Positions 40,075 to 50,973 of a stretch of DNA of 64,000 bases are shown one piece after another. The notes beneath the pieces are model-generated. The model was not told where the DNA came from. It saw only the letters and a list, made by a program, of their open reading frames with translations, and ran no database searches. Position 1 is the stretch's first letter. Each line of letters starts with the position of its first letter. Both the position numbers and the translations under genes were made by a program. Origin of the DNA: Sphingobium sp. CR2-8 (GTDB taxonomy: Bacteria > Pseudomonadota > Alphaproteobacteria > Sphingomonadales > Sphingomonadaceae); assembly GCF_035818615.1 (NCBI RefSeq), contig NZ_JAYKZY010000002.1:2234501-2298500 (forward strand), given 5' to 3'.

Positions 40075-40101
40075 TTAGCACTCATCGAACGAGAGTGCTA
40101 G
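40075..40101 (-). promoter_or_regulatory. CIRCE operator (HrcA binding site)
   Basis: TTAGCACTC, 9-nt spacer, GAGTGCTAG: one base off the perfect CIRCE inverted repeat. It is positioned upstream of groES for repression by HrcA. Confidence 0.95.
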
Positions 40102-40487
40102 CGGCATGCATATGGAAAAGTCGTTTCGCCGGTCAAGAGCGAGGGATGGAAATTTTTCATTTCGTCCGTCCCTTCGTCACGGGCCAACGTCCCGACAGCG
40201 CCGCAGATAGACCCTGCCCGCCGCATCGTCACCCGACGCGCGACGGGTTGCGCCGATATTGCGGCTATTCCTTGTATAGGGTGCTTCAAGGAAGCTTTGA
40301 TGACAGGTAACGCCCGCCATGCCTGCCTCGCCCCGCTTGCCCGGGGCCATTGTGCGTCATTCCCCGACAGCATGCTCGTTGTGCGGACGGATGCGAAATA
40401 ATCATCGGTCGTTGAGACAGGCTTGGTTGCGGGTCGCGGCGCCGCTTCCTACGTCCGGCAGGATTTCGCATCATGGAGCCTGCCAGT
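40102..40487. other. intergenic region between groESL and yghU
   Basis: 386 bp with no convincing coding frame. It should contain the divergent promoters of groESL and yghU. No riboswitch or repeat of the families seen elsewhere was recognised. Confidence 0.5.
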
Positions 40488-41357
40488 ATGACCGACAGCT
40501 ATACCCCGCCCAAAGTCTGGACCTGGGACAAGGACAATGGCGGCGCGTTCGCCAACATCAACCGCCCGGTCGCGGGAGCGACGCATGACAAGGCGCTGCC
40601 TGTGGGCAAGCATCCGCTCCAGCTCTATTCGCTCGCCACGCCCAATGGGCAGAAGGTGACGATCCTGCTGGAGGAATTGCTGGAAGCGGGCGTGTCGGCG
40701 GCGGAATATGACGCCTGGCTGATCAAGATCGGTGATGGCGACCAGTTCGGCAGCGATTTCGTGGACATCAACCCCAACAGCAAGATCCCCGCGCTGTTGG
40801 ACCATAGCGTGTCGCCGCCGCAGCGCGTGTTCGAATCGGGTGCGATCCTGCTCTATCTGGCCGAAAAGTTCGGCAGGTTCCTGCCGACCGATCCGGCGGG
40901 ACGGACCGAGACGCTGAACTGGCTGTTCTGGCAGATGGGCGCGGGGCCGCTGCTGGGGGGCGGGTTTGGCCATTTCTACGCCTATGCGCCGGAGAAATAC
41001 GAATATCCGATCAACCGCTACACGATGGAAGTGAAGCGGCAGCTGGACGTGCTCGACCGGCGGCTGGCGCAGAGCGACTATATCGCGGGGGCGGACTATA
41101 GCATCGCCGATATCGCGATCTGGCCCTGGTATGGCGGCGTCGTGCTGGGCCGGGCCTATGATGCGGCGGAATTCCTGGATGCAGGAAGCTACAAGAATGT
41201 GCTGCGCTGGGCGCAGCAGATCGACGCGCGCCCGGCGGTGAAGCGCGGGCGCATCGTCAACAAGGTGAACGGGCCGCTGCACGAGCAGCTGCACGAACGG
41301 CACGACGCGGGCGATTTCGCGACGAAGACGCAGGATAAGGTCGAGGGGGCGGCTTAA
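40488..41357 (+). CDS. yghU: glutathione-dependent disulfide-bond oxidoreductase YghU (GST family)
   Basis: The 289-residue protein aligns along its length with E. coli YghU, a nu-class GST that binds two glutathiones and reduces disulfides. Diagnostic segments include VWTWDKDNGGAFANINRP, LPVGKHPLQLYSLATPNGQK, NPNSKIPAL, FESGAILLYLAEKFG and the C-terminal NGPLHEQLHERHDAGDF. The ATG at 40488 has GGAG at 9 nt and matches the E. coli start MTD; an ATG five codons upstream is possible. It is a single gene, convergent with the oxidoreductase at 41505. Confidence 0.94.
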   Translation: MTDSYTPPKVWTWDKDNGGAFANINRPVAGATHDKALPVGKHPLQLYSLATPNGQKVTILLEELLEAGVSAAEYDAWLIKIGDGDQFGSDFVDINPNSKIPALLDHSVSPPQRVFESGAILLYLAEKFGRFLPTDPAGRTETLNWLFWQMGAGPLLGGGFGHFYAYAPEKYEYPINRYTMEVKRQLDVLDRRLAQSDYIAGADYSIADIAIWPWYGGVVLGRAYDAAEFLDAGSYKNVLRWAQQIDARPAVKRGRIVNKVNGPLHEQLHERHDAGDFATKTQDKVEGAA

Positions 41358-41382
41358 GGCGCATCGTCCATCGTCCATTGGA

Positions 41383-41479
41383 CTTCACCCCGGGCCGGAC
41401 CCGGGATCCCGCTTTTTTCTTCCATGCCGGTCTAGGCGATTGAAGAACAGCGTCACCCCGGCTCAAGGCCGGGGTGACG
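41383..41479. repeat. palindromic repeat, family B
   Basis: The left arm CACCCCGGGCCGGACCCGGG and the right arm CACCCCGGCTCAAGG/CCGGGGTGAC enclose about 45 bp between the convergent stops of yghU and the NAD(P)-binding gene. Confidence 0.75.
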
Positions 41480-41504
41480 AACGGGCATAAACTGCCTTTA
41501 GCCC

Positions 41505-42116
41505 TCAATAGCCCACGGTGAAGCGCGCGTGGCTGTGCTGCGGATTTTCGATCTCGTCCACCAGTGCGATGGCATAGTCGGCGTAGGAGATGCTGCTGTT
41601 GCCATCCGCATCGACCAGCAGTGCGTCCTTGCCCAGGCGGAAGCTGCCCTTGCGGTCGCCGACGAAGAAATAGGCCGATGGCGACAGGAAGGTCCAGTCG
41701 ATGTCCTCCACCCCGCGCAGATAGGTCAGGAAGTCCGCGCCCTTGGCCGCTTCGGCCTTATAGGCTTCGGGAAAGTCCGGGGTGGTGAAGAGGGCAACGC
41801 CCGGCGCGACCTCCAGGCTGCCCGCGCCGCCGACGACCAGATAGCGCGGCACGCCCGACGCGCGCACGACGCCGACCAGCGCGGCAGGATCGGTGTCGGA
41901 GAACATCACCGCGCTGACCACCACGTCATGGCCACGGATCACCTGTTCCAGGGCGGCGGGGTCCTTGACGTCGCCCGCGACGGCCGTGACGCCGTCGGCA
42001 TCGATCGCATTTTCGGGATGGCGGGAGATCGCCGTCACCTGGTGCCCGCGCCGTACCAGTTCCGCGCTGATTTCCGTGCCAGCGCGGCCGGTGCCGCCGA
42101 TGATCGCTACCTTCAT
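41505..42116 (-). CDS. NAD(P)H-binding atypical SDR oxidoreductase
   Basis: A 203-residue protein of the atypical short-chain dehydrogenase type (NAD(P)-binding, NmrA/HSCARG-like). The N-terminal dinucleotide motif is GGTGRAGTEI, followed by VTAISRHPEN, a GDVKD acidic loop, and YLVVGGAGSLEV. It lacks the classical YxxxK pair, as is common in this group. It is divergently transcribed from an HxlR regulator, a frequent pairing in which the regulator responds to quinone or electrophile stress and controls the reductase. Confidence 0.87.
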   Translation of the reverse strand: MKVAIIGGTGRAGTEISAELVRRGHQVTAISRHPENAIDADGVTAVAGDVKDPAALEQVIRGHDVVVSAVMFSDTDPAALVGVVRASGVPRYLVVGGAGSLEVAPGVALFTTPDFPEAYKAEAAKGADFLTYLRGVEDIDWTFLSPSAYFFVGDRKGSFRLGKDALLVDADGNSSISYADYAIALVDEIENPQHSHARFTVGY

Positions 42117-42128
42117 GATGTCGTCTCC

Positions 42129-42161
42129 ATAGTGGTTACTGATGGAAACCAGATAGTGATT
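42129..42161. promoter_or_regulatory. candidate HxlR operator in the divergent promoter region
   Basis: Two direct repeats ATAGTG(G/A)TT start 24 bp apart, and a GGTT-N9-AACC dyad (42134-42150) lies between the oxidoreductase and regulator genes. The assignment rests on position only. Confidence 0.35.
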
Positions 42162-42227
42162 GCGATATCATGACGACAAGAAGGCACTTTGCCATCACCT
42201 GGTTACGTCGAGGATACCGCTGGCCCC

Positions 42228-42635
42228 ATGACATTATCCACCTCTGCCGCCCTGCCCCCGCCCTGCCGAATTGGCGACGCCTATAATCCCGATTGTCCGA
42301 CGCGCCATGTGCTGGACCGGATCGGCGACAAATGGGCCGTGCTGGTGATGCTGACGCTGAAGGACGGGCCGGTGCGCTTCAACGAGTTGCGTCGCCGGAT
42401 CGGCGCGATCTCGCAGAAGATGCTGTCGCAGACGTTGAAGAGCCTGGAGCGAGACGGGCTGGTGCGCCGCGCGGCATTTGCCACCGTGCCGGTGACGGTG
42501 GAATATGCGCTGACGCCGCTGGCGGGCGGGCTGATCGGTATATTGGACCAGATCACCGGCTGGGCGGAAACGCATGTCAGCGCCATCATGGCGGCACGCC
42601 GCGCGCATGACGGGGTGGATGCGCTGGCCGCGTAA
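42228..42635 (+). CDS. HxlR family transcriptional regulator
   Basis: A 135-residue winged-helix protein. Cysteines sit in the N-terminal segment (PPPCRIG, NPDCPTRH), the second matching the family redox-cysteine position. The HxlR core follows: VLDRIGDKWAVLVMLTLKDGPVRFNELRR, ISQKMLSQTLKSLERDGLV and VEYALTPLG-like LTPLAGG. It probably senses electrophile or oxidative stress through the cysteine and controls the divergent oxidoreductase gene. The ATG at 42228 is used; an upstream TTG is unlikely. Confidence 0.9.
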   Translation: MTLSTSAALPPPCRIGDAYNPDCPTRHVLDRIGDKWAVLVMLTLKDGPVRFNELRRRIGAISQKMLSQTLKSLERDGLVRRAAFATVPVTVEYALTPLAGGLIGILDQITGWAETHVSAIMAARRAHDGVDALAA

Positions 42636-42768
42636 ATCCGCTTGATCGCGCCCCGCCGCCGCTGCATGATCGGCGGACGGGGCCAGGCAATCCCCCGTTC
42701 AGGCGTTCCCCGCCCAAGCATTGCGGCTTGATAATGCCTGCGCGGGCCCATGCCGCCAGGCAAGGGGG

Positions 42769-44076
42769 ATGTGCGTGGCGAATCCAGAATTACCGGAACT
42801 GTTGCGGGTCTTTGCCCGGATCGGACTGATCAGCTTTGGCGGGCCGGCGGGCCAGATCGCCCTGATGCATCGCGAACTGGTGGAAGAACGGCAATGGGTG
42901 GAGGAAGGCGCGTTCCTGCGCGCGCTCAATGTCTGCCACCTGTTGCCGGGGCCGGAAGCGCAGCAACTCGCGACATGGATCGGCTGGCGCATGCACGGCA
43001 CGGTCGGCGGGCTGGCCGCCGGGCTGCTGTTCGTGCTGCCGGGCGCGGCGATCATGCTGGGGCTGTCGATGCTCTATGCCTTTGCCGCCGACCTGAAGCC
43101 CGTGGCGGCGCTGTTCCTGGGGATCAAGGCGGCGGTGCTGGCGATCGTGGTGCAGGCGCTGATCCGCATCGCGCGCCGCGCGCTGGACAGCGGGTTCAAA
43201 CGGGCACTGGCGTTCGCCGCTTTCCTCGCCCTGTTCCTGTTCAACCTGCCCTTCCCGCTGGTGGTGCTGGGATCGGCGGCGATCGGTTTCGTGCTGGCGC
43301 GAGTAAGGCCGGACTGGCTGCATGCCCATGGCAAGACGGGCAGCGATGCGCCGGTCGGACCGATGCCCTGGGCGCAGACGCTGCGGTCGATGCTGCTGTG
43401 GCTCGCCATCTGGGCCGCGCCGATGATGGCGGTGCTGCTGCTCGGCCCGGATCATGTGCTTTGGCGGATCGGCGTCTTCTTTTCGCAACTGGCGGTCGTG
43501 ACCTTCGGGGGCGCTTACGCCGTGCTGGCCTATATGGCGCAGGAGGCGGTGCAGTCGATGCACTGGCTGTCGGCCGGTGAGATGACCGACGGGCTGGGCC
43601 TGGCCGAAACGACGCCGGGACCGCTGATATTGGTGACGCAATTCGTTGGTTTCCTGGGCGCGTTTCGGGCGCCCGCGCCCTTCACGCCGATGGTCGCGGG
43701 GTTGCTGGGCGCGTTGCTCACGACCTGGGTGACGTTCGCGCCCTGCTTCCTGTGGATTTTCAGCGTTGCGCCCTGGATGGAGCGGCTGGAGCGCGCGCCG
43801 CGCCTGCAAGGCGCGCTGGCCTCGCTGACCGCCGCGATCGTGGGGGTGATCGGTAATCTGACCGTCTGGTTCGCGCTGCATGTGCTGTTCCTGCGCGGCG
43901 CGCGGGTGACGGCGGGGCCGATCAGCCTGTGGTGGCCGGACTGGACGAGCATCGACTGGCGAATCGCCGCGATCGGGCTGGGTGCGGCGCTGCTGATCTT
44001 TGTCGCCAAGCGCGGGGTGATGACGGTGCTGGCGGTCTGTGCTGCGGCGGGGTTGGCGGTGAGCGGGTTGGGATAA
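42769..44076 (+). CDS. chrA: chromate efflux transporter ChrA (CHR family, two-domain)
   Basis: The 435-residue inner-membrane protein has two homologous CHR domains, each with the family motif: ISFGGPAGQIALMHRE near residue 22 and VTFGGAYAVLAYM near 245. About ten to twelve helices are visible. ChrA expels chromate and so gives chromate tolerance; a broader anion role is possible. AAGGGGG lies just before the ATG at 42769, so the GTG at 42775, 6 nt further on, may be the true start. It is convergent with ligA, with a palindromic repeat between. Confidence 0.9.
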   Translation: MCVANPELPELLRVFARIGLISFGGPAGQIALMHRELVEERQWVEEGAFLRALNVCHLLPGPEAQQLATWIGWRMHGTVGGLAAGLLFVLPGAAIMLGLSMLYAFAADLKPVAALFLGIKAAVLAIVVQALIRIARRALDSGFKRALAFAAFLALFLFNLPFPLVVLGSAAIGFVLARVRPDWLHAHGKTGSDAPVGPMPWAQTLRSMLLWLAIWAAPMMAVLLLGPDHVLWRIGVFFSQLAVVTFGGAYAVLAYMAQEAVQSMHWLSAGEMTDGLGLAETTPGPLILVTQFVGFLGAFRAPAPFTPMVAGLLGALLTTWVTFAPCFLWIFSVAPWMERLERAPRLQGALASLTAAIVGVIGNLTVWFALHVLFLRGARVTAGPISLWWPDWTSIDWRIAAIGLGAALLIFVAKRGVMTVLAVCAAAGLAVSGLG

Positions 44077-44094
44077 ACCGCCAACCCCTCCGCC

Positions 44095-44176
44095 GTTCGG
44101 GCTGAGCCTGTCTAAGCGTTGTTCCTTCTACCGCTGAAAGACAGAAGAAGGCCCTTCGACAAGCTCAGGGCGAACG
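44095..44176. repeat. palindromic repeat, family D
   Basis: The left end GTTCGGGCTGAGCCTGTC and the right end CTTCGACAAGCTCAGGGCGAACGG are inverted across about 35 bp. The same element lies at 53396-53473. Confidence 0.8.
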
Positions 44177-44232
44177 GTGCGACGTTGAAGCGCCATGCTT
44201 CTACAGCCATTCGGTTCGAGCGACGGGCCGCC

Positions 44233-46359
<2,127 letters not shown>

Positions 46360-46408
46360 TTACCGTCTGTGTCGCGCCTGTGAAAGCCGGGGCGTGCTGC
46401 CTTTCATT

Positions 46409-46674
46409 GTTCACGCGGAGGCGCGGGGACGCGGAGGGTTGGACGGAGAGGTTCCTGCCTGTTTCCTTTGCGCGCAGAGGCGCAGAGGGCGCAGAGTTTT
46501 TTTGGAGGGCTGCTGCCGGATGAGTTATACCAAGTTGCATTGATAGGAACCTATAGCCAGTAGTTCCCCGGCGAAGGCCGGGGAACTGCCTTATGGGTCA
46601 GCATCATCGCATTATAGTATCATCGGCCGAAGGCCGCTCAAAGAATCTCCGCGCCTCCGCGTCTCCGCGTGAAC
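46409..46674. repeat. inverted repeat family F enclosing composite repeat copy 3
   Basis: GTTCACGCGGAG followed by GCGGAG-type units at 46409-46436 is mirrored at 46647-46674 (CTCCGCG...CGTGAAC). Between them lies the MITE-like element. There is no gene in this 334-bp gap. Confidence 0.7.
46526..46620 (+). repeat. MITE-like composite repeat, copy 3
   Basis: Left end ATACCAAGTTGCATTGATAG with GAACCTATAG, central hairpin TTCCCCGGC-gaag-GCCGGGGAA, right end GGTCAGCATCATCGCAT then ATAGTAT. The left and reversed right ends resemble each other at about 15 of 22 positions. Confidence 0.9.
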
Positions 46675-46684
46675 AGATATTTTA

Positions 46685-47059
46685 TCAAACCCCCGCCACC
46701 GGCACCGTTTCGAAATGTTGGGGGAAGCCTGCGATGATCGGGCGGGCTTTCGCGATGGCGGCGCGCACGGCAGGAAGTTTGAGCGAAGCGGCGTGGCTTT
46801 CGCGACTGTCCCAGACTTCGGTGATCCAGATCGCGTCGGGATTGGCGGTGTCGAGCGCCACGACATAGGACAGGCAACCGGGCATCGCGCCGATCGCGTC
46901 CTGAAGATAGCCGACCAGTTCGTCGCGCTTGCCGGGCTGGCTCAGCATCTGGCCGATCAGGCCGAATTTGGGTTTCGGCTCCTGCGCGGCGGCGGGGATA
47001 GCGCTGGCGGCGATGGCGGCGGCGGTGAGGCCGAGCATGTCTCTACGGTTATGGGTCAT
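46685..47059 (-). CDS. antibiotic biosynthesis monooxygenase (ABM) domain protein, probably exported
   Basis: The 124-residue protein begins with a twin-arginine-like leader (NRRDMLGLTAAAIAASAIPAAAQ). A single ABM dimeric ferredoxin-like domain follows (FGLIGQMLSQPGKRDELVGY, CLSYVVALDTANPDAIWITEVWDS). ABM proteins are small mono-oxygenases or heme/quinol-binding proteins; the function here is unknown. The ATG (MTHNRRDML) begins just inside a family C palindrome boundary; the in-frame upstream extension is simply that repeat translated. Confidence 0.83.
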   Translation of the reverse strand: MTHNRRDMLGLTAAAIAASAIPAAAQEPKPKFGLIGQMLSQPGKRDELVGYLQDAIGAMPGCLSYVVALDTANPDAIWITEVWDSRESHAASLKLPAVRAAIAKARPIIAGFPQHFETVPVAGV

Positions 47060-47073
47060 GTTACTACCGTCTC

Positions 47074-47136
47074 CGTTCGGTTCGAGCTTGTCGAGAACCC
47101 CTAGCGCGTCATTCTCGACAAGCTCGAACCGAACGG
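47074..47136. repeat. family C palindrome, 63 bp, intergenic copy
   Basis: Begins CCGTTCGGTTCGAGC, carries TTGTCGAGAA and its mirror, and ends with the reverse complement. It has exactly the same length as the copy inside truB. Confidence 0.92.
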
Positions 47137-47145
47137 AGGGTGGTG

Positions 47146-48807
47146 TCAAGCTTCCAGCAATCGCTCCGCCTGCGCGCGCGCTTCCGCCGTGATTGCCGCG
47201 CCGGACAGCATGCGCGCGATTTCCTCCCGGCGTTCGGGGTCGCTCAGCGCATGGACGCCGGTGCGGGTGACGGTGCCGTCACTGGATTTCGCGATCAGCA
47301 TATGGCTGGCGCCGCGCGCCGCGACCTGCGGGCTGTGGGTGACGACGAGGATCTGGTTGCTCTGCGCCAGGCGCGAGAGGCGTTCGCCGATCGCGTCGGC
47401 CACCGCGCCGCCCACGCCCCGGTCGATCTCGTCGAAGATCAGCGTGTCCGCCCCACCCCGTTCGGCCAGCGCGACCTTGAGCGCCAGGATGAAGCGCGAC
47501 AATTCGCCGCCGGACGCGATTTTCGCCAGCGGCGCGAAGGGCGCGCCGGGGTTGGTCGAGATTTCGAATTCGACCCGGTCCATGCCCTGCGCGCTCCATT
47601 GGCCGTCATCAAGCTGCGCGACGACGGTGCGAAAACGGGCGGCGTCAAGTTTGAGCGGCGCCAGTTCGCCCGCCACGGCGGCGTCGAGGCGACCGGCGGC
47701 AAGCTGGCGTTCGCCCGACAGCGCCTGCGCGGCGGCGCGATAGGTGATGGCGCGCTGCGCGACATCGGCCTCCAGCTTGGCGAGATGCTCCTCCCCACCC
47801 TCGATCGCGGCGAGTTTCGCCGCCATCTCGTCGCGCAGGGCGGCGAGGTCGTCGGGCTGCACCTGATGCTTGCGCGCCAGGCCGCGCAGGTCGAACAGCC
47901 GCGTTTCGACCCTGTCGAGGCGCGCGGGATCGAAACTCAGCGCCTCGGCGGCTTCGGCCAGGCGATCCTCCGCCTCCCCCGCTTCGTTCACCGCACGGTC
48001 GAGCGCTTCGAGGACGGCATTCAGCAGCGGTTCTTCCGACGCGATGCGATCGAGACGACGCGCCGCCTGACGCAACTGGGCCAGGCCGCCGTCCGACCCG
48101 GTCAGGCAATCGCCGACGGCGGTCAGGTCGTCGGTCAGGCGCGCGCCCTTCTGCATGTTCGCGCGTTCCTCGGCCAGCGTCGCTTCTTCGCCGGGTTCGG
48201 GCGCGAATGTGCGCAGTTCCTCGACCGCGTGGGTCAGATAGTCGCGGTCGCGCGCGGCGTTGTCGACGGTGGTGCGCGCCTCGGCCAGGGCGTTCGCAGC
48301 GGTGCGCCAGGCGGCATGGGCGGCGGCGACCGCGCCCGTATCGCAGCGGCCATAGCTGTCGAGCAGCGCCCGGTGGCCGCGCGGGTTGAGCAGGCCGCGA
48401 TCGTCATGCTGGCCGTGAATTTCGACCAGCGATCCGCCGATGTCGCGCAGCAGCGCGGCCGAACAGGGCTGGTCGTTGACGAAGGCGCGGCTGCCGCCAT
48501 CGGCCTTCACCAGGCGGCGGATGAGCAGCGGCTCGCCGGGGTCCATGTCGATGCCATTGTCCGCCAGCAGCGCCGCGACGCGAGTGGCGGCGGCGGGCGG
48601 CTCGAAGGTCGCGACGACGCTGGCCTGCGCTTCCCCGTTGCGGACGAGGCCGCTATCGGCGCGCGCGCCCAACGCCAGCCCCAGCGAATTGAGCAGGATC
48701 GACTTGCCCGCGCCCGTCTCCCCCGTCAGCACCGACAGGCCCGCGCCGAACTCCAGGTCCAGCGCCTCGATCAGCACGACGTTGCGGATGGCGAGCGAGG
48801 TCAGCAA
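47146..48807 (-). CDS. recN: DNA repair protein RecN
   Basis: The 553-residue SMC-like ATPase acts in double-strand break repair. Walker A is GETGAGKS (residues 29-36), followed by a central coiled coil (about 150-370). The signature SGGELSRF-type motif appears as IASGGELSRFILAL, and Walker B as LIFDEIDRGVGG. The first codon is TTG; no ATG is available in frame upstream. The G-rich ribosome site (GGGAGGGGGGAG) lies about 10 nt before it, within the arm of a large family E repeat separating recN from bamD. Confidence 0.95.
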   Translation of the reverse strand: MLTSLAIRNVVLIEALDLEFGAGLSVLTGETGAGKSILLNSLGLALGARADSGLVRNGEAQASVVATFEPPAAATRVAALLADNGIDMDPGEPLLIRRLVKADGGSRAFVNDQPCSAALLRDIGGSLVEIHGQHDDRGLLNPRGHRALLDSYGRCDTGAVAAAHAAWRTAANALAEARTTVDNAARDRDYLTHAVEELRTFAPEPGEEATLAEERANMQKGARLTDDLTAVGDCLTGSDGGLAQLRQAARRLDRIASEEPLLNAVLEALDRAVNEAGEAEDRLAEAAEALSFDPARLDRVETRLFDLRGLARKHQVQPDDLAALRDEMAAKLAAIEGGEEHLAKLEADVAQRAITYRAAAQALSGERQLAAGRLDAAVAGELAPLKLDAARFRTVVAQLDDGQWSAQGMDRVEFEISTNPGAPFAPLAKIASGGELSRFILALKVALAERGGADTLIFDEIDRGVGGAVADAIGERLSRLAQSNQILVVTHSPQVAARGASHMLIAKSSDGTVTRTGVHALSDPERREEIARMLSGAAITAEARAQAERLLEA

Positions 48808-48821
48808 AAAAGCGAAACTCC

Positions 48822-48942
48822 CCCCTCCCTTCCAGGGAGGGGTCGGGGGTGGGTGCGTCGCGCAGCGACGCTCAACGATCGAGAGGTCGAAGGCTCGCTA
48901 CGCTCGCCACCCACCCCTAACCCCTCCCTGGAAGGGAGGGGA
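48822..48942. repeat. family E long inverted repeat between bamD and recN
   Basis: The arms CTCCCTTCCAGGGAGGGG plus GGGGGTGGGTG, and the mirror-image right arm, enclose about 55 bp. The arm nearest recN provides its ribosome-binding site. A second element of this type lies at 59059-59170. Confidence 0.88.
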
Positions 48943-48953
48943 ATGTTTTTAGA

Positions 48954-49754
48954 TCAGGCCTTGCCGCCATGTTGCTGCATCAGCTTATAGCTGCGCTCAT
49001 ACCATTTGCTGCCGGGATAGTTGCGGCCCAGCACGGCGGCGGCCTTTTGCGCTTCGGCGGGGATGCCGAGCGAGAGATAGGATTCGACCAGTCGCTCCAG
49101 CGCTTCGGGCGTGTGGGTGGTCGTCTGATATTTGTCGACCACCGAACGGAAACGCAGCGTGGCGGCGAGCCACTGGCCGCGACGCTGGTAGAAACGACCG
49201 ACTTCCATTTCCTTCCCGGCCAGATGATCGTTGACCAGATCGACCTTCAACCGCGCGTCGGCGGCGTAGCGGGTGTCGGGATAGCGGCGGTTGAGTTCGC
49301 CCAGCGCATCCAGCGCCTGTTGCGTGATCTTCTGGTCGCGGGTGACATCGGCGATCTGCTCATAATAGCACAGCGCAATCAGATAATAGGCGTAGGGCGC
49401 GTCCTTGTTGCCCGTATGGATCGACAGGAAGCGCTGCGCGGCCGAGATGGACTCATTATAGTCCTGGTTCATATAATAGCTGAACGCCGACATGAGCTGC
49501 GCCCGGCGCGCCCAGGGCGAATAGGGATGCTGACGCTCCACCTCGTCGAACAGGGCGGCGGCGAGCTTATACTGGCCGCGATCCAGACGATCCTTCCCGC
49601 TGTTATACAGGGTGGACACGTCGCGGGCGACATATTGGGTGTCAGCCTTGTTCTTGGACGTGGAGCAGCCGGTAAGGACAGGCGAGGCGATCAGGACCAG
49701 GGCGGTGGCCGCGCCAATGCGCGTCAGGGTTTTCGTCAGCATGGAGCGGGTCAT
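48954..49754 (-). CDS. bamD: outer-membrane assembly lipoprotein BamD
   Basis: A 266-residue lipoprotein with a lipobox (SPVLTGCS, Cys near residue 30) that anchors it in the outer membrane. Five TPR motifs follow over residues 45-240, starting with LYNSGKDRLDRGQYKLAAALFDEVERQ-type repeats. BamD is the essential partner of BamA in beta-barrel insertion. Starts at 49754 (MTRSMLTK) and 49742 (MLTK) both give a good signal peptide. It is co-directional with recN across a family E repeat, so the two are probably co-transcribed. Confidence 0.95.
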   Translation of the reverse strand: MTRSMLTKTLTRIGAATALVLIASPVLTGCSTSKNKADTQYVARDVSTLYNSGKDRLDRGQYKLAAALFDEVERQHPYSPWARRAQLMSAFSYYMNQDYNESISAAQRFLSIHTGNKDAPYAYYLIALCYYEQIADVTRDQKITQQALDALGELNRRYPDTRYAADARLKVDLVNDHLAGKEMEVGRFYQRRGQWLAATLRFRSVVDKYQTTTHTPEALERLVESYLSLGIPAEAQKAAAVLGRNYPGSKWYERSYKLMQQHGGKA

Positions 49755-49797
49755 AGCCGAGGGACGGGCCGCCGCCAAGCGGCAGAATGCGCGTTCG

Positions 49798-50817
49798 TCA
49801 ACAGGCGAGCCGAGCGGGCAGGTCGAGACGCGCGACCGCCCCGCCCTGGACCGAGGGCACCAGCGCAAAACGCCCGCCCAGCTGGGCCGCGAGCGCATGG
49901 GCGATGCGCAGGCCGAGCGATTCCACCTGGCCGGTGGCGACGTCCGGCGCGATGCCCCGGCCATCGTCGGCGACTTGCAGGGCGAGCGCCCCGTCCACCG
50001 CCTCCAGCGTCACATGGATATGGCCCGCGCGATCGGGCAGGCCATGTTCGATCGCATTGCTGACCGATTCCGCGACGACCAGCGCCAGCGGCACGGTGAT
50101 GTCGGGATCGAGCCGCAAGCCGGTTGGCGCAATGACGGTCGTGGCCACGTCCTGCCGCCCGCTGGCGTCCACGATATCGGCGGTCAATGTCGTCAGGAAG
50201 GCGCGGACGTCCTGCCCCGCGCCCGACGGATCGTAGAGGGCGCGGCTGATGCGGCCGACCAGCGACAGCCGCGCCGATGCGTCGTCCAGCGCCCGGCGCG
50301 CGACGTCATTGTCGACATGGCGGCGTTGCAGCGAGAGCATCGCGGCGACGACCTGCAGATTGTTGGACACGCGATGCTGGAGTTCGTGGAACAGCAGTTC
50401 GCGGTTCTCCGCCAGCGCCCGGCTGCGTTCCCGCTCGATGCCGAGGTTGAAATTGGCGCGCTGCATGAAGTGGATGAGGGCGATGTCGATCGCGACCACC
50501 CCGGTATAGAACAGCATCGCGACCATGACCGCCGGGTTGAGCGCGAAGCCGCCGAAGGGCGGGATGAACGCGTACCAGGATATGATGCCGCACACTATGC
50601 CGGCGAAGATGCCGGGCCGGACGCCGAACAGGAAGGACGACAGGATGACGGCGGGGAAGAAGGTGACAAAGGGATAGCCACTGGGCAGCAGCGGTTCCGC
50701 CGCGATCCGCAACAGCAAGGCGGCGGCGCAGAAGACGGTCGTCAGCAGATAGGCATAGACCGGCCGGTCCATGACGAGCGGCAGGCGTTCGACAAAGCGT
50801 TCATTCGTCCGCTGCAA
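49798..50817 (-). CDS. HWE/HisKA_2-type membrane sensor histidine kinase
   Basis: A 339-residue kinase. Four closely packed N-terminal helices (residues 20-115) resemble the DUF4118/KdpD membrane module. The phospho-acceptor His is in LFHELQHRVSNNLQVVAAML. An intact ATPase N-box (VVAESVSNAIEHG) and the G-box DDGRGI follow. Such kinases often phosphorylate PhyR-type or single-domain regulators, so a general stress input is possible. No response regulator is adjacent. The start is a TTG with AAGGGGG 7 nt upstream. It lies between bamD and pnp, separated from pnp by a strong terminator. Confidence 0.87.
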   Translation of the reverse strand: MQRTNERFVERLPLVMDRPVYAYLLTTVFCAAALLLRIAAEPLLPSGYPFVTFFPAVILSSFLFGVRPGIFAGIVCGIISWYAFIPPFGGFALNPAVMVAMLFYTGVVAIDIALIHFMQRANFNLGIERERSRALAENRELLFHELQHRVSNNLQVVAAMLSLQRRHVDNDVARRALDDASARLSLVGRISRALYDPSGAGQDVRAFLTTLTADIVDASGRQDVATTVIAPTGLRLDPDITVPLALVVAESVSNAIEHGLPDRAGHIHVTLEAVDGALALQVADDGRGIAPDVATGQVESLGLRIAHALAAQLGGRFALVPSVQGGAVARLDLPARLAC

Positions 50818-50900
50818 GATCGTGCCCCCTTTGTTCGTCGTTACAGTAGCAGAACTTTACCAGACGTCCTTGATCCACATCAAATTTTCTGCCCGGAATC

Positions 50901-50931
50901 AAAAGGGGGTGCCCGGCGGACCGGACACCCC
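50901..50931 (-). terminator. Rho-independent terminator of pnp
   Basis: On the minus strand an 11-bp stem (GGGGTGTCCGG / CCGGGCACCCC) with a 4-nt loop is followed by CTTTT, 43 nt past pnp. The plus strand also ends in TTTT. Confidence 0.82.
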
Positions 50932-50973
50932 TTTTCTGCCTGTTCGTCGTTCGATCTGCCGATCGACGGGCGA

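Noticed and set aside
40098..40373. 91-codon frame between groES and yghU
   Set aside because: No ribosome site, overlaps the CIRCE/promoter region, and no recognisable composition or motif.
47060..47149. N-terminal extension of the ABM protein (VRFELVEN...KLEPNG)
   Set aside because: It is only the translation of the family C palindrome; the normal leader starts at 47059.
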